Shown in pieces: positions 7,120-14,621 of a stretch of 64,000 nucleotides of DNA (positions are counted from its first letter, which is position 1; each line of letters starts with the position of its first letter). This DNA comes from a virus. The translations under genes and the position numbers were made by a program. The notes beneath the pieces were generated by a model. It made no database searches and was not told where the DNA came from. It saw nothing but the letters and a program-made list of their open reading frames with translations. Where the stretch lies: positions 62,001 through 126,000 of the IMG/VR virus record IMGVR_UViG_3300037560_000207; one strand, written 5' to 3'.

Positions 7120-7252
7120 TTGGTTAATCTATTCAGGTAGGCCACCAGCAATTGAGTGGTGGATGGGTGGATTGATGGGTCTCGTACCAGGCTTGGGGCA
7201 GTCATGCATTTCGGCAGCCTTTATCACATTTATCATCATGTTATTCATTTGA
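7013..7252 (+). CDS. Two-pass membrane protein
   Basis: A 79-residue very hydrophobic protein. Segment 1 is about residues 4-30, and segment 2 is GGLMGLVPGLGQSCISAAFITFIIMLFI. It begins inside the preceding frame at ATGA. The clear membrane pattern makes this the more convincing of the two overlapping frames. It precedes the cytochrome gene. Confidence 0.6.
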   Translation: MRHLLALLGGRTLVLVILIGIAFTIGALLWPYTINSWLIYSGRPPAIEWWMGGLMGLVPGLGQSCISAAFITFIIMLFI

Positions 7253-7280
7253 CCATGTGTTGCGTAAACCAGGATAAAAT

Positions 7281-7293
7281 GTTGGAGGTCCGA
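7281..7293 (+). repeat. Left copy of a 13-bp inverted repeat flanking the cytochrome gene
   Basis: GTTGGAGGTCCGA here is the exact reverse complement of 7950-7962. The two copies bracket the cytochrome c gene and its ribosome binding site. Extension by one base on either side breaks the match. Confidence 0.75.
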
Positions 7294-7348
7294 TTCTCTG
7301 TTGGATCGGTTGAGTCATTCAACGTAACCCCTTTTAAGGAAACTAACT

Positions 7349-7939
7349 GTGAATACAAACAAAAAAGCTTGGATGCTTTGTGGAGTAGTAATTTTTGCTT
7401 TAATAGCAACCGTTTCCCTGGCGGGTCCAGGAATTGTTGGAACGGACCATGATTTCTCATCTAAGGGCTGGTCCTCCAATCAGATTTGTTTACCGTGTCA
7501 CGTACCACATAATGCATTGACACCGGAAGATGGTCCGTTGTGGAATCACGCAGAAAGCACACAAACCTTTATTATGTATCAAACGGATGGACAGCTTGAT
7601 GGACCGAGCAAGCTCTGTCTGAGTTGTCATGATGGTGTTACAGCCGTGGACAGCTTCGGTGGAAACAGTGGGACAGAAGTCATCGCAGGTAATTCCAATA
7701 TCGGCACCGACCTCAGCGATGACCACCCAATTGGAATGGAGTATCCACCCCAAGGTTGGAATACAACTCGGTATAATGATCCACCGACTACGCACGAAGT
7801 TAGGTTGGTTAGGATCAATGATGTGAAAAGAGTTGAGTGTGTGTCATGCCATGACGTACACAATTCGAAAGGAATCGACAAATTTTTGCGGGCTCCCCTA
7901 GACGAGAGCTACCTCTGTCTGCTTTGTCATATCAAGTAA
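7349..7939 (+). CDS. Exported tetraheme cytochrome c
   Basis: A 196-residue protein from GTG 7349, with AAGGA 7 nt upstream. Residues 1-25 form a Sec signal peptide (positive KK, hydrophobic core, SLA cleavage site), so the product should act outside the inner membrane. Four CXXCH heme c motifs are present: CLPCH 47-51, CLSCH 90-94, CVSCH 164-168 and CLLCH 190-194. Extra histidines (for example 54, 67, 126, 149, 171) could be distal ligands. The spacing and the SCHD-VHN pattern recall doubled-CXXCH cytochromes of metal- and sulfate-reducing bacteria. Heme attachment would need the host Ccm system. Neighbours are small membrane proteins. A 13-bp inverted repeat flanks the gene. It may redirect or sustain host electron transfer during infection (inference). 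No redox gene is adjacent. Confidence 0.9.
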   Translation: MNTNKKAWMLCGVVIFALIATVSLAGPGIVGTDHDFSSKGWSSNQICLPCHVPHNALTPEDGPLWNHAESTQTFIMYQTDGQLDGPSKLCLSCHDGVTAVDSFGGNSGTEVIAGNSNIGTDLSDDHPIGMEYPPQGWNTTRYNDPPTTHEVRLVRINDVKRVECVSCHDVHNSKGIDKFLRAPLDESYLCLLCHIK

Positions 7940-7949
7940 TAGCTATGAG

Positions 7950-7962
7950 TCGGACCTCCAAC
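7950..7962 (-). repeat. Right copy of the 13-bp inverted repeat
   Basis: TCGGACCTCCAAC, exact reverse complement of 7281-7293, lies 10 nt after the cytochrome stop codon. The same-strand copies could also pair in the mRNA and close a loop around the whole gene. Confidence 0.75.
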
Positions 7963-7988
7963 TTTCTCTTACCGAACGGAGTTAAGCC

Positions 7989-8099
7989 ATGAATACAGTG
8001 CCGTGGTACATAACAGTAAGTGTTGCATTGTTAGCTGGTATCATAGTAGTATGGGTATGTGACTCAGCATGTCAAGCGATAAAGTGGTGGAAACGTTAA
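7989..8099 (+). CDS. Very small membrane protein
   Basis: A 36-residue protein with one transmembrane segment (WYITVSVALLAGIIVVWVC) and a basic tail ending KWWKR. ACGGAGTTAAGCC precedes the ATG. Its position next to the cytochrome gene may be meaningful, but no function can be given. Confidence 0.5.
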   Translation: MNTVPWYITVSVALLAGIIVVWVCDSACQAIKWWKR

Positions 8100-8137
8100 A
8101 GTAAATAAGCATAACTTTTTTAGTGAAGAACAGAAAG

Positions 8138-8494
8138 ATGAACGAAACGATCAATCTAGTGATTACCAATCTGACAGATGGACTCAGTCAAGTTGCTGCA
8201 AGTGTAGTTGTTCATGCGGTAGTGCAAGATACTGCTAATCTAGGGTGTATGTACACGATAATTGGCACCGGACTCTTTGTAACTGGTGCCATACTCATCT
8301 GGCATCTGGTTCATTTAATGAACAAAAATCAAGAAGCAAAAAAATTAGAGGACGCAGCGCCAGCTATGGTGGTCGTAGGGATAACTGGTTTCACCTCCCT
8401 TATCGTTGGATTTGGCATAGCAGTAGCTCACATAAGCGACTGGTTCGGACCCACAAAGACGGTGTTCTGGAGACTGTTTTATGCAATCCAATAA
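8138..8494 (+). CDS. Two-pass membrane protein
   Basis: A 118-residue protein (ATG 8138; a GTG at 8123 is an alternative start). Hydrophobic segments lie at residues about 36-58 and 72-100, separated by a charged loop (NKNQEAKKLED). It is probably an inner-membrane protein; no holin signature beyond small size. Confidence 0.6.
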   Translation: MNETINLVITNLTDGLSQVAASVVVHAVVQDTANLGCMYTIIGTGLFVTGAILIWHLVHLMNKNQEAKKLEDAAPAMVVVGITGFTSLIVGFGIAVAHISDWFGPTKTVFWRLFYAIQ

Positions 8495-8515
8495 ACTAAC
8501 TGTTGGAGTAAAAAA

Positions 8516-8773
8516 ATGATACAAGTTATTGAAGGAAAACACGCCCCAGAAGCAGTTCGAACAATCAGTCCGGGTGCGCCGTGATTTATTATAGAAGACC
8601 CTGATAAAGGCAGTCTGATGGGGCGCGCGGAAGTCATGCAAGAGATTCGTCGCGACTACTTACAAGCTGAAAATGTCAACTTCACCCGGAGTATTACGCG
8701 AGTTGACGGTAAAATCATCCATGTTGGAGCAAAAGTTGACCCGATGATCACACAGTTAGGATTGTTTGGTTAA
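8516..8773 (+). pseudogene. Small gene interrupted by an in-frame TGA
   Basis: ATG 8516 (GGAG 8 nt upstream) opens MIQVIEGKHAPEAVRTISPGAP, which stops at TGA 8582-8584. The same frame then runs on for 62 codons (FIIEDPDKGSLMGRAEVMQEI...) to TAA 8771-8773. Both parts look coding and the region has no other gene. TGA is an ordinary stop codon elsewhere in the window, so this is a nonsense mutation, an assembly error, or readthrough. Function unknown. Confidence 0.5.
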
Positions 8774-8795
8774 CCAAGGAAAGAAAATCTGATAT

Positions 8796-9422
8796 ATGAG
8801 ACAGGTAGATGTGCCCGAAGGCAAAAGTGGTGATTGGGAAGTTGTTCGTTTCGAAGTAGCTGAAAAAGATGCGGCATTCCACAACCTACGAGAATCATTC
8901 CATAATGGTAGATTTATCAGGCTGGGAACATACACTAGCCTGACACGAAAAGGTTGTGTCATTATGTCTGACACGCAAACCGAAATACTGGACCTTTCTA
9001 AGCCAGTGTCGGTAGCCAGTCAAGCGAATCGATCAGATTCACGCCGTGTACTTATTAACGGATTGGGTCTTGGAGTAGTGTTACAGGCAATCCTGGATAT
9101 TATCACTGTAGAACATGTAACTGTCATCGAAAAATCTGCTGACGTAATTACACTTGTTGGGCCTCATTGGGAAGCCCGGTACGGTGATAGGTTGACAATA
9201 GTACACGCCGATGCGTTCGAGTGGAAACCACCCAAAGGTGAAAGATACTGTGTCGTCTGGCATGATATTTGGGATAATATCACGTCAGATAATCTATCTG
9301 AGATGCATCGGTTACATCGTAAATACGGGCAACGATGTGACTGGCAGAGTAGCTGGTGTAGGAGGAGGTGCGAATTTGCACTATCTCAGTCAAGGAAAAA
9401 TCATGGACATAATCGCCACTAG
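8796..9422 (+). CDS. Spermidine-synthase-like Rossmann methyltransferase
   Basis: A 208-residue protein. RRVLINGLGLGVVLQAIL is the glycine-rich S-adenosyl-binding loop. HVTVIEKSADVI carries the acidic residue expected at the end of strand 2, and IVHADAFEW and YCVVWHDIWD follow. The order matches class I methyltransferases related to spermidine synthase, which recur in phages. The C-terminal CDWQSSWCRRRCE is Cys/Trp-rich. The substrate cannot be deduced. Confidence 0.6.
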   Translation: MRQVDVPEGKSGDWEVVRFEVAEKDAAFHNLRESFHNGRFIRLGTYTSLTRKGCVIMSDTQTEILDLSKPVSVASQANRSDSRRVLINGLGLGVVLQAILDIITVEHVTVIEKSADVITLVGPHWEARYGDRLTIVHADAFEWKPPKGERYCVVWHDIWDNITSDNLSEMHRLHRKYGQRCDWQSSWCRRRCEFALSQSRKNHGHNRH

Positions 9423-9573
9423 GGAACTCATAAACCTAGTCAAAAAGAAATTTGGGGATGACGCTTACCTTGAGTTGTTCACCGATGGTAGCGGACGTAT
9501 TCTTGTCCAATACTGCCCGGTGATAGAATTCGATGGTCTAGGAGAATTGGCGGAAATTCTCTGTGTAAAATAA
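9403..9573 (+). CDS. Hypothetical protein
   Basis: A 56-residue protein starting inside the tail of the methyltransferase gene at ATG 9403, with CAAGGAAAAA upstream. Sequence MDIIATRELINLVKKKFGDD then a strand-rich acidic end. Not recognised. Confidence 0.55.
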   Translation: MDIIATRELINLVKKKFGDDAYLELFTDGSGRILVQYCPVIEFDGLGELAEILCVK

Positions 9574-9584
9574 AAAGGGCTGCA

Positions 9585-9782
9585 ATGGAAGAAAAATGTT
9601 ACGACCAGTTTTTGCAGGAGATGACACTATATGTACGCGCATCGTATGAAAAGGCAACTGGTAAGGTCTTGGGAGAACACTTGACGGCAGCACTAAACGA
9701 TCTGTTAGATGTGTTCTTTCAAACCAAGTTCGAAAGCTCATCACCTGTTACAGAAGAAACAAAAGTATACCGGGTACATTAA
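9585..9782 (+). CDS. Hypothetical helical protein
   Basis: A 65-residue protein, helical throughout (QEMTLYVRASYEKATGKVLGEHLTAALNDLLDVFF). The following gap to 9830 contains a strong Shine-Dalgarno for the next gene. Function unknown. Confidence 0.55.
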   Translation: MEEKCYDQFLQEMTLYVRASYEKATGKVLGEHLTAALNDLLDVFFQTKFESSSPVTEETKVYRVH

Positions 9783-9829
9783 ACTGTGCGGGGTGGGGTG
9801 GTTTATTATAATTATAAAGGAGGACAACC

Positions 9830-10303
9830 GTGGTATGGAGTTGTTATTTCAGCAACGCTATAAAATTTCCATTGACAACCAGAGATGAAATCTGTGAAGT
9901 GCTGAATAACCCTGAATTTAATGGAATAGATTTCATGGTTGGAACTGGAATAAGTGGTGCGATAGTGCTTGCGCCAGTATCTATTGAATTAAATATACCG
10001 TATGGAATTATACGTAAAAAAATAGATAGAAAAACCCTAGTTCGTCATGGAGGGACTCATTCTAATACTAATATAGAAACATGTATCAAAACTGAGAAAA
10101 TCAACCAGTATGTAATTATCGATGATACAATTGACTCAGGTGATACCGTAAACAGAATTGTCGAATTAATGGACGGAGAATACGAACATTCCAAGTGTAT
10201 CGGTATTATCCTATATCAGCAATGGCCCGGCATGATCAAACACAACGATATTAATGTAACTTGTCTTGGTGAACGCATCCGTAATTTAGCAAAAGAGGAT
10301 TAA
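9830..10303 (+). CDS. Phosphoribosyltransferase-family protein
   Basis: A 157-residue protein from GTG 9830 with an excellent AAAGGAGG. YVIIDDTIDSGDTVNRI (residues 94-110) is the PRPP-binding signature of type I phosphoribosyltransferases, with the acidic pair and the T-x-SGDT loop. VGTGISGAIVLAP earlier is the PPi loop. The base substrate (orotate, adenine, hypoxanthine or other) is not evident. It may feed nucleotide salvage; another known role of the family is regulatory. Confidence 0.75.
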   Translation: MVWSCYFSNAIKFPLTTRDEICEVLNNPEFNGIDFMVGTGISGAIVLAPVSIELNIPYGIIRKKIDRKTLVRHGGTHSNTNIETCIKTEKINQYVIIDDTIDSGDTVNRIVELMDGEYEHSKCIGIILYQQWPGMIKHNDINVTCLGERIRNLAKED

Positions 10304-10308
10304 TTAAC

Positions 10309-10935
10309 ATGCCAGGAACATTAGTCAGCATAGATTTAGATTGGCTTAATGGTGCGGAATCTCCAATAGATAAATTACAAAGATTATTACGCCACATCCC
10401 CAGAAAAGTCCCGGCAGTTATAACTATAGAACATCACGAATTTCTGCCACACCTGCGTCGGTGGATTAAATCAAAAGAAGTCCCAATACCACTCAATATC
10501 ATCAATTTCGACGAACACCATGACTTCTACTACGGTCGTCCACCACTCGATCCCAATGGAACGGAAACAGACTGCGGTAATTGGGGTTTTCGTTTACCTA
10601 TCAAGTGGTATCGTAGATTCACTTGGGTCCATAACACTAATACCGAGTTTATCGACTGGGACAGGGCTCAAGAATGGCTTGATAAGCGAAAAATACAATC
10701 CTCTATGCGTAATAAACCTCGTCTATCAGAGTTGCGCACCGAAATTGTTGCTGCTATCTTTTGCGTCTCGCCTGACTATTTGAAAATAGATATGTTCAAC
10801 TGTATCTGTGACGCTATTGATATCGTAGCATGTCATTTTAAAATGGGAAAAGCACCACAAGTAATTCGTAATGGCCAGGGGGTATCTTCAGTAAAAGGGT
10901 GGAGAGTCGCTTCCCGCCCACAGAAAAGGAAATGA
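10309..10935 (+). CDS. UPF0489 / peptide-arginase-like protein
   Basis: A 208-residue protein. VSIDLDWLNG near the N-terminus, VITIEHHEFLP, and IINFDEHHDFYYG give the Asp/His metal ligands expected of the arginase-deacetylase fold and match the UPF0489 family. Some members of that family (OspR-type) convert peptidyl arginine to ornithine. A role in modifying a host or phage peptide is therefore possible but not shown. The C-terminus (VASRPQKRK) is basic. It lies 5 nt after the phosphoribosyltransferase gene. Confidence 0.5.
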   Translation: MPGTLVSIDLDWLNGAESPIDKLQRLLRHIPRKVPAVITIEHHEFLPHLRRWIKSKEVPIPLNIINFDEHHDFYYGRPPLDPNGTETDCGNWGFRLPIKWYRRFTWVHNTNTEFIDWDRAQEWLDKRKIQSSMRNKPRLSELRTEIVAAIFCVSPDYLKIDMFNCICDAIDIVACHFKMGKAPQVIRNGQGVSSVKGWRVASRPQKRK

Positions 10936-10936
10936 T

Positions 10937-11116
10937 ATGACCGTATGGTTAATCCATGAGACCGTAAGGTTTTATGATCTGGATGAAATATTCAAGGTAG
11001 TCGGAGTATGCAAGACAAAACAGTTAGCATACGAGTGGATTGAGGAAGCAATGAAAATAAATGATGCACGGGTTTTTACTGTCCAGGGATTGAAGGTTAC
11101 TGAAAGGGTATCTTAG
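10937..11116 (+). CDS. Hypothetical protein
   Basis: A 59-residue protein, MTVWLIHETVRFYDLDEIFK..., with a helical centre (TKQLAYEWIEEAMK), of the kind seen in many short phage proteins with a strand-helix-strand layout. Its start follows the previous TGA by 1 nt. Unknown function. Confidence 0.55.
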   Translation: MTVWLIHETVRFYDLDEIFKVVGVCKTKQLAYEWIEEAMKINDARVFTVQGLKVTERVS

Positions 11117-11295
11117 TGATAGTAACGTTATCTCCAAAAGATGAACTCATAGTGCAATTTAACGGTACAGATGGAGAGTTTAGTATCCATTTTGATACCG
11201 ACGAATTTCCCAACGCTATTGTAGTTGAAGAAACTGGTGGATATCCAGATAGTACGGGGCGTCAAGACATTCTTTATAAAGAAGACTTCGATTAA
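11116..11295 (+). CDS. Hypothetical protein (GTG start)
   Basis: A 59-residue acidic protein from GTG 11116, overlapping the preceding stop by one base. Mostly beta (IVTLSPKDELIVQFNGTDGEFSIHFDTD). No family recognised. Confidence 0.45.
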   Translation: MIVTLSPKDELIVQFNGTDGEFSIHFDTDEFPNAIVVEETGGYPDSTGRQDILYKEDFD

Positions 11296-11316
11296 ACACC
11301 ATCTAGGGAGGTGTGT

Positions 11317-11529
11317 ATGTATCTCAACAGACCTCAATTATGGGAAAAACTCAACTCACTTGTGAACCATTATGGCGGCGATGAGAATTTTATAAAACAT
11401 ATGGACGAGTGGCCAAAAACAGTCAAAGAACTAATTTATAGCTCTGAGAAATTAATGATCCGCTTCAAACTCATTGAGCTAATCCCCGATTTAATTGATG
11501 ATGAAGATGTGATTATTGGGATGGAGTAA
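11317..11529 (+). CDS. Hypothetical helical protein
   Basis: A 70-residue protein; AGGGAGGTG lies 5 nt before ATG 11317. Predicted all-helical (NRPQLWEKLNSLVNHYGGDENFIKHMDEW). Unknown function. Confidence 0.55.
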   Translation: MYLNRPQLWEKLNSLVNHYGGDENFIKHMDEWPKTVKELIYSSEKLMIRFKLIELIPDLIDDEDVIIGME

Positions 11530-11549
11530 GACTCGTGACCACACGAGTC
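11530..11549 (+). terminator. Strong hairpin after a stop codon
   Basis: GACTCGTG-ACCA-CACGAGTC forms a perfect 8-bp stem with a 4-nt loop immediately after TAA 11527-11529. There is no T-tract, so it may be an mRNA stabiliser or processing site instead of a Rho-independent terminator. Confidence 0.4.
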
Positions 11550-11566
11550 ATAAATAGGAGTAAACC

Positions 11567-11743
11567 ATGAGAAATATTAAAGAGGGAGAGGTTCTAGAAT
11601 TCACCCAAAAAAATGGCAATCGACTTGTAATTCTCATCCACGAAGATTGCGTTCTTGTTAAGGCAGATAATTTGGGAACAGACCTCAAAATAGAACGGAA
11701 AAACAGTTTTTGTGTTGGAGTAATAGCTATAAACAAGGATTAA
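11567..11743 (+). CDS. Small beta-rich hypothetical protein
   Basis: A 58-residue protein, MRNIKEGEVLEFTQKNGNRLVILI..., with TAGGAG before ATG. The alternating strands suggest a small barrel of the carbon-storage-regulator size range, but I do not recognise it as such. Confidence 0.5.
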   Translation: MRNIKEGEVLEFTQKNGNRLVILIHEDCVLVKADNLGTDLKIERKNSFCVGVIAINKD

Positions 11744-11747
11744 AATA

Positions 11748-12737
11748 ATGTTCGAGGTACCAGAACACACGTGTGATGTAGTTAAAATTAAGTTAGAATC
11801 TCATCCAAATGCTGATTCACTTAGTTTGGTGCGAATTGACGATTTCCAATGCGCTGTCCGCACCGAAGGTTGGAAGGACGGTGATTTGGCTGTCTATATT
11901 CCTTCCGAAAGTGTAGTGCCAGAAACTGAAGAATTCGCATTTCTGGGTAAACATCGTCGAATTAAGGTTCAAAAGATACGTGGTAAGTATTCTGCTGGTC
12001 TGTTAATTCATGCACCCTCGGGCGATAAGGTCGGCGATGATTGTATGGAACAATTGGGAATTGTTCATTATGAACCACTAGCTAAGGGTGATTTTAGTAC
12101 TGATGGTGAAAATGTAAAACCACCGAGAGTAAGTGAACGTTCAAAAGGTGGTTTGTTTACACCAGTATACGATGTATTGAACTTCCGAAAATATTCTCAT
12201 CTTTTCGAAGATGGTGAAGAGATAATAGTTACCGAGAAGCTCCACGGCACTTCAGCACGATTTGTTTGTATTGATGATACAATATATTGTGGGTCTCGTA
12301 GATTTTGGAAGAAAGAAACTACTGACAATCTATGGTGGAAAGCTCTTAAACAATATATGGTTCTTGAAGCATGGCTGCGACATAATCAGGAATTAATAGT
12401 ATATTCCGAAATTTTTGGCCAAGTTCAGACATTAAAATATGGGGCAACCGGAGGTCAGATTTTCTTTGCCGCTTTCGATATATTAAAAGGTACTCAATGG
12501 CTGGATTTTGATGAAGCACACACCATAGGATCACCACTCCCTTGGGTTCCCTTAGTTTATCGTGGACCTTTTGATAAAGAAAGAATACTTGAGTTTGCGG
12601 AAGGGGACTCAAGCTGGCCCGGTGCGCATCATTATCGTGAAGGTGTTGTTGTAAAGCCAGTACACGAGCGCACTGATCCTAAAATAGGACGAGTTCAATT
12701 GAAAGTAGTTGGGAATCGCTATTTAAGTAAAAGCTAA
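11748..12737 (+). CDS. RNA ligase (Rnl2/DraRnl-like)
   Basis: A 329-residue protein. Residues 1-110 resemble the N-terminal OB-type domain of DraRnl-type (Rnl5) ligases (RTEGWKDGDLAVYIPSES). The adenylation motif I is KLHGTS with nucleophile Lys164. It is followed by YCGSRRFW (motif Ia region), YSEIFG (motif III), YREGVVVKP (motif IV) and VQLKVV (motif V). The enzyme should seal nicks with 3'-OH and 5'-phosphate in RNA. Phages commonly use such ligases, with an end-healing kinase/phosphatase, to repair tRNAs cut by host nucleases. A kinase and a HAD phosphatase are encoded at 59.5-60.4 kb. Confidence 0.8.
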   Translation: MFEVPEHTCDVVKIKLESHPNADSLSLVRIDDFQCAVRTEGWKDGDLAVYIPSESVVPETEEFAFLGKHRRIKVQKIRGKYSAGLLIHAPSGDKVGDDCMEQLGIVHYEPLAKGDFSTDGENVKPPRVSERSKGGLFTPVYDVLNFRKYSHLFEDGEEIIVTEKLHGTSARFVCIDDTIYCGSRRFWKKETTDNLWWKALKQYMVLEAWLRHNQELIVYSEIFGQVQTLKYGATGGQIFFAAFDILKGTQWLDFDEAHTIGSPLPWVPLVYRGPFDKERILEFAEGDSSWPGAHHYREGVVVKPVHERTDPKIGRVQLKVVGNRYLSKS

Positions 12738-12757
12738 AAGAGTGAGGGAGTCAGATA

Positions 12758-12991
12758 ATGAAGAATGAAACTAGGGAAATTATCATTATCGAAGACTTGC
12801 TTGGGCGGCTCATCGACTGGATAGGAGTAGATCAGGTACTCACGATGATTGTCTCCATATGCCACAAACAAGCAGATGAAATGGCCGCAAAGTCTACGGA
12901 CCCAGCCCTTGAGGCTGCGAGGGTGTGGACTGAGGCTGCCAATCGAGTTGAAACTGTTATTTTGGCAGGTCAGGAATGCGGCGTGGACTAG
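12758..12991 (+). CDS. Hypothetical helical protein
   Basis: A 77-residue helical protein (IIEDLLGRLIDWIGVDQVLTMIVSICHKQADE). GTGAGGGAG lies upstream of ATG 12758. Followed by 140 nt without a gene before tRNA-Glu. Unknown function. Confidence 0.6.
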   Translation: MKNETREIIIIEDLLGRLIDWIGVDQVLTMIVSICHKQADEMAAKSTDPALEAARVWTEAANRVETVILAGQECGVD

Positions 12992-13131
12992 CCTAGTTGC
13001 TTTGTCCCCCTTTCAAAGCATCGGCAAGCCCACCTTTGTGTGTCATCGAAGGGCACTAACCTGGAGCTTTGGGGGTAACGACCTATACAGATGACTTAGC
13101 TCCTCATGTTCCGTGGGTGAAGCGGACCAGA

Positions 13132-13204
13132 GCCCCTGTAGTTTAATGGTAGAATGACAGGCTTTCAACCTGTTGGCGATCCGGTTCGACTCCGGCCAGG
13201 GGTA
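13132..13204 (+). tRNA. tRNA-Glu (anticodon TTC)
   Basis: Acceptor GCCCCTG pairs with CAGGGGT (first pair G-T). The anticodon stem ACAGG/CCTGT carries loop CTTTCAA (anticodon TTC). The T-arm CCGG-TTCGACT-CCGG is intact, and the D-arm (GTTTAATGGTAGAAT) is weak but typical of tRNA-Glu. Discriminator A; CCA not encoded. Confidence 0.9.
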
Positions 13205-13232
13205 TTCAATAAAACAGAAAGGAGAAATTTAT

Positions 13233-13400
13233 ATGAAAGTTTGGGTAGTATACGCAGACATGGGATATGATGGATACTCTCATCCACTTGCAGCGTTCTC
13301 TTCCAAAGAAAAAGCAGTAGTATATTGCAATGCAGATCATAAGGATATCGACGAAGATGTCCTCCTTGAATGGGAAGAACTAGAAGTGGATACACAATGA
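13233..13400 (+). CDS. Hypothetical protein
   Basis: A 55-residue protein from ATG 13233 with AGAAAGGAG upstream. MKVWVVYADMGYDGYSHPLAAFSSKEKAVVYC resembles the small strand-helix phage proteins that begin with a strand and carry a helix starting SSKEKA. Overlaps the next start by 4 nt. Confidence 0.6.
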   Translation: MKVWVVYADMGYDGYSHPLAAFSSKEKAVVYCNADHKDIDEDVLLEWEELEVDTQ

Positions 13401-13663
13401 ACGCATTTGAACGGGCTCGTCACTTTAAAAAATCTGAGATGCTCATTGTCAACCTGAATGAACACTACGTCGAATGCTTCGTATGCGGTGAGTTAACTTT
13501 GCCTAAATATGGAATACCCACATATGAAGATACAATACTTCCCAACGACTGGCCTGGAGAATGGTTTGGCCAAACGGTGTGTGAACGATGTTTCATAGCG
13601 CAGGAACAGATACAAAGACCAACAGAAAAGGAGGAATTGATATGTCTTACATACGATGTTTAA
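13397..13663 (+). CDS. Zinc-ribbon hypothetical protein
   Basis: An 88-residue protein with FVCGELTL and VCERCF, giving CxxC-x(n)-CxxC in the middle and late parts, probably one zinc site. The end overlaps the next gene by 22 nt. Unknown function. Confidence 0.55.
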   Translation: MNAFERARHFKKSEMLIVNLNEHYVECFVCGELTLPKYGIPTYEDTILPNDWPGEWFGQTVCERCFIAQEQIQRPTEKEELICLTYDV

Positions 13664-14154
13664 GCAACCCAGAAGCATTATATGTCTATGGTGATGGTGA
13701 AAAAACGTGGTTCTTGTGGCAAGAAGAAATTCCTGCCGACAAAAGTTATATTGCAACTACAAATTATGGTGATGCCGGTTGGAGCGAATTTTTCCATGTG
13801 GAAAATAAATGCCATCATATGATCGGAGTTCCATCTAACGAAGTAGAGGAGTTTTTTCTTAAACTACATGAGTGGGAAAAATTAGATTATAAAGACGTTG
13901 ACATTGACCATCCATTTTCTCACGGCAATATGTCAGTGGTTGAGTGTCATATACTAACTGGAGATGATGAAGGAGAATGGAGAATTAAATTAACCCTCGG
14001 TCCCAATCTTCCTGATCTAATTATGTGGAAAGTCACTTGGGAATACTTAAAAAACAGTTTCTACAATCATATTCCCAATGTACCTTGGTATCGTAAGTGG
14101 ATTCAAAATCTGAAGCGTTCACTATCATGGCAAAGTACTAGGAAATCACTATGA
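13642..14154 (+). CDS. Hypothetical protein
   Basis: A 170-residue protein; AAAAGGAGGAATTGAT before ATG 13642 settles the start. Acidic with many aromatic residues (KTWFLWQEEIPADKSY, WKVTWEYLKNSFYNHIPNVP) and a basic C-terminus. No family recognised. Overlaps the next gene by 4 nt. Confidence 0.6.
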   Translation: MSYIRCLSNPEALYVYGDGEKTWFLWQEEIPADKSYIATTNYGDAGWSEFFHVENKCHHMIGVPSNEVEEFFLKLHEWEKLDYKDVDIDHPFSHGNMSVVECHILTGDDEGEWRIKLTLGPNLPDLIMWKVTWEYLKNSFYNHIPNVPWYRKWIQNLKRSLSWQSTRKSL

Positions 14155-14612
14155 ACAAAGAAATCATCCTACAAATAGTTGAGGAATCAAAAGAAATACC
14201 AGACTCATCTCTCAATTTCAACACTTGGTACTGCGAAGAAGATGGTGTAATTACCATGTGTCCCATTGGAAAGCATGTTCTTAATCACCAAGAGTTGATA
14301 AAGAAACTTGATGTCAGTTCAGAAGCTATGTTCCATAAGGGTCATCACAAAAAATGTTGGCACATCTCTCCAGTACGTCTAGCACAATATCTTAACATCT
14401 CTGATACGGCAATCGATTTATTATTCAATAATCCAAACTTAACCAGAGACCAATTCGTCGAATTGGTTAATAAATTTATAACAGGAGAGATAGAAATACG
14501 TGAATGTCAGCAAGAACACTGTGGTTATGTATATGTAACATTTCCAAACGATCCTGCGTGTGTCTGTGATAATTGCAAAGAAGACTTACTGGACATGTGT
14601 GGTATAAAATAG
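14151..14612 (+). CDS. Hypothetical Cys-containing protein
   Basis: A 153-residue protein. The last 40 residues hold ECQQEHC and CVCDNCKEDLLDMC, likely a zinc-binding C-terminal domain. The N-terminal part is helical. Unknown function. Confidence 0.6.
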   Translation: MNKEIILQIVEESKEIPDSSLNFNTWYCEEDGVITMCPIGKHVLNHQELIKKLDVSSEAMFHKGHHKKCWHISPVRLAQYLNISDTAIDLLFNNPNLTRDQFVELVNKFITGEIEIRECQQEHCGYVYVTFPNDPACVCDNCKEDLLDMCGIK

Positions 14613-14621
14613 GAAGAAACG

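Noticed and set aside
8582-8584. Alternative genetic code with TGA as a sense codon
   Set aside because: Many well-supported genes in the window end in TGA, so the in-frame TGA is more likely a mutation or error.
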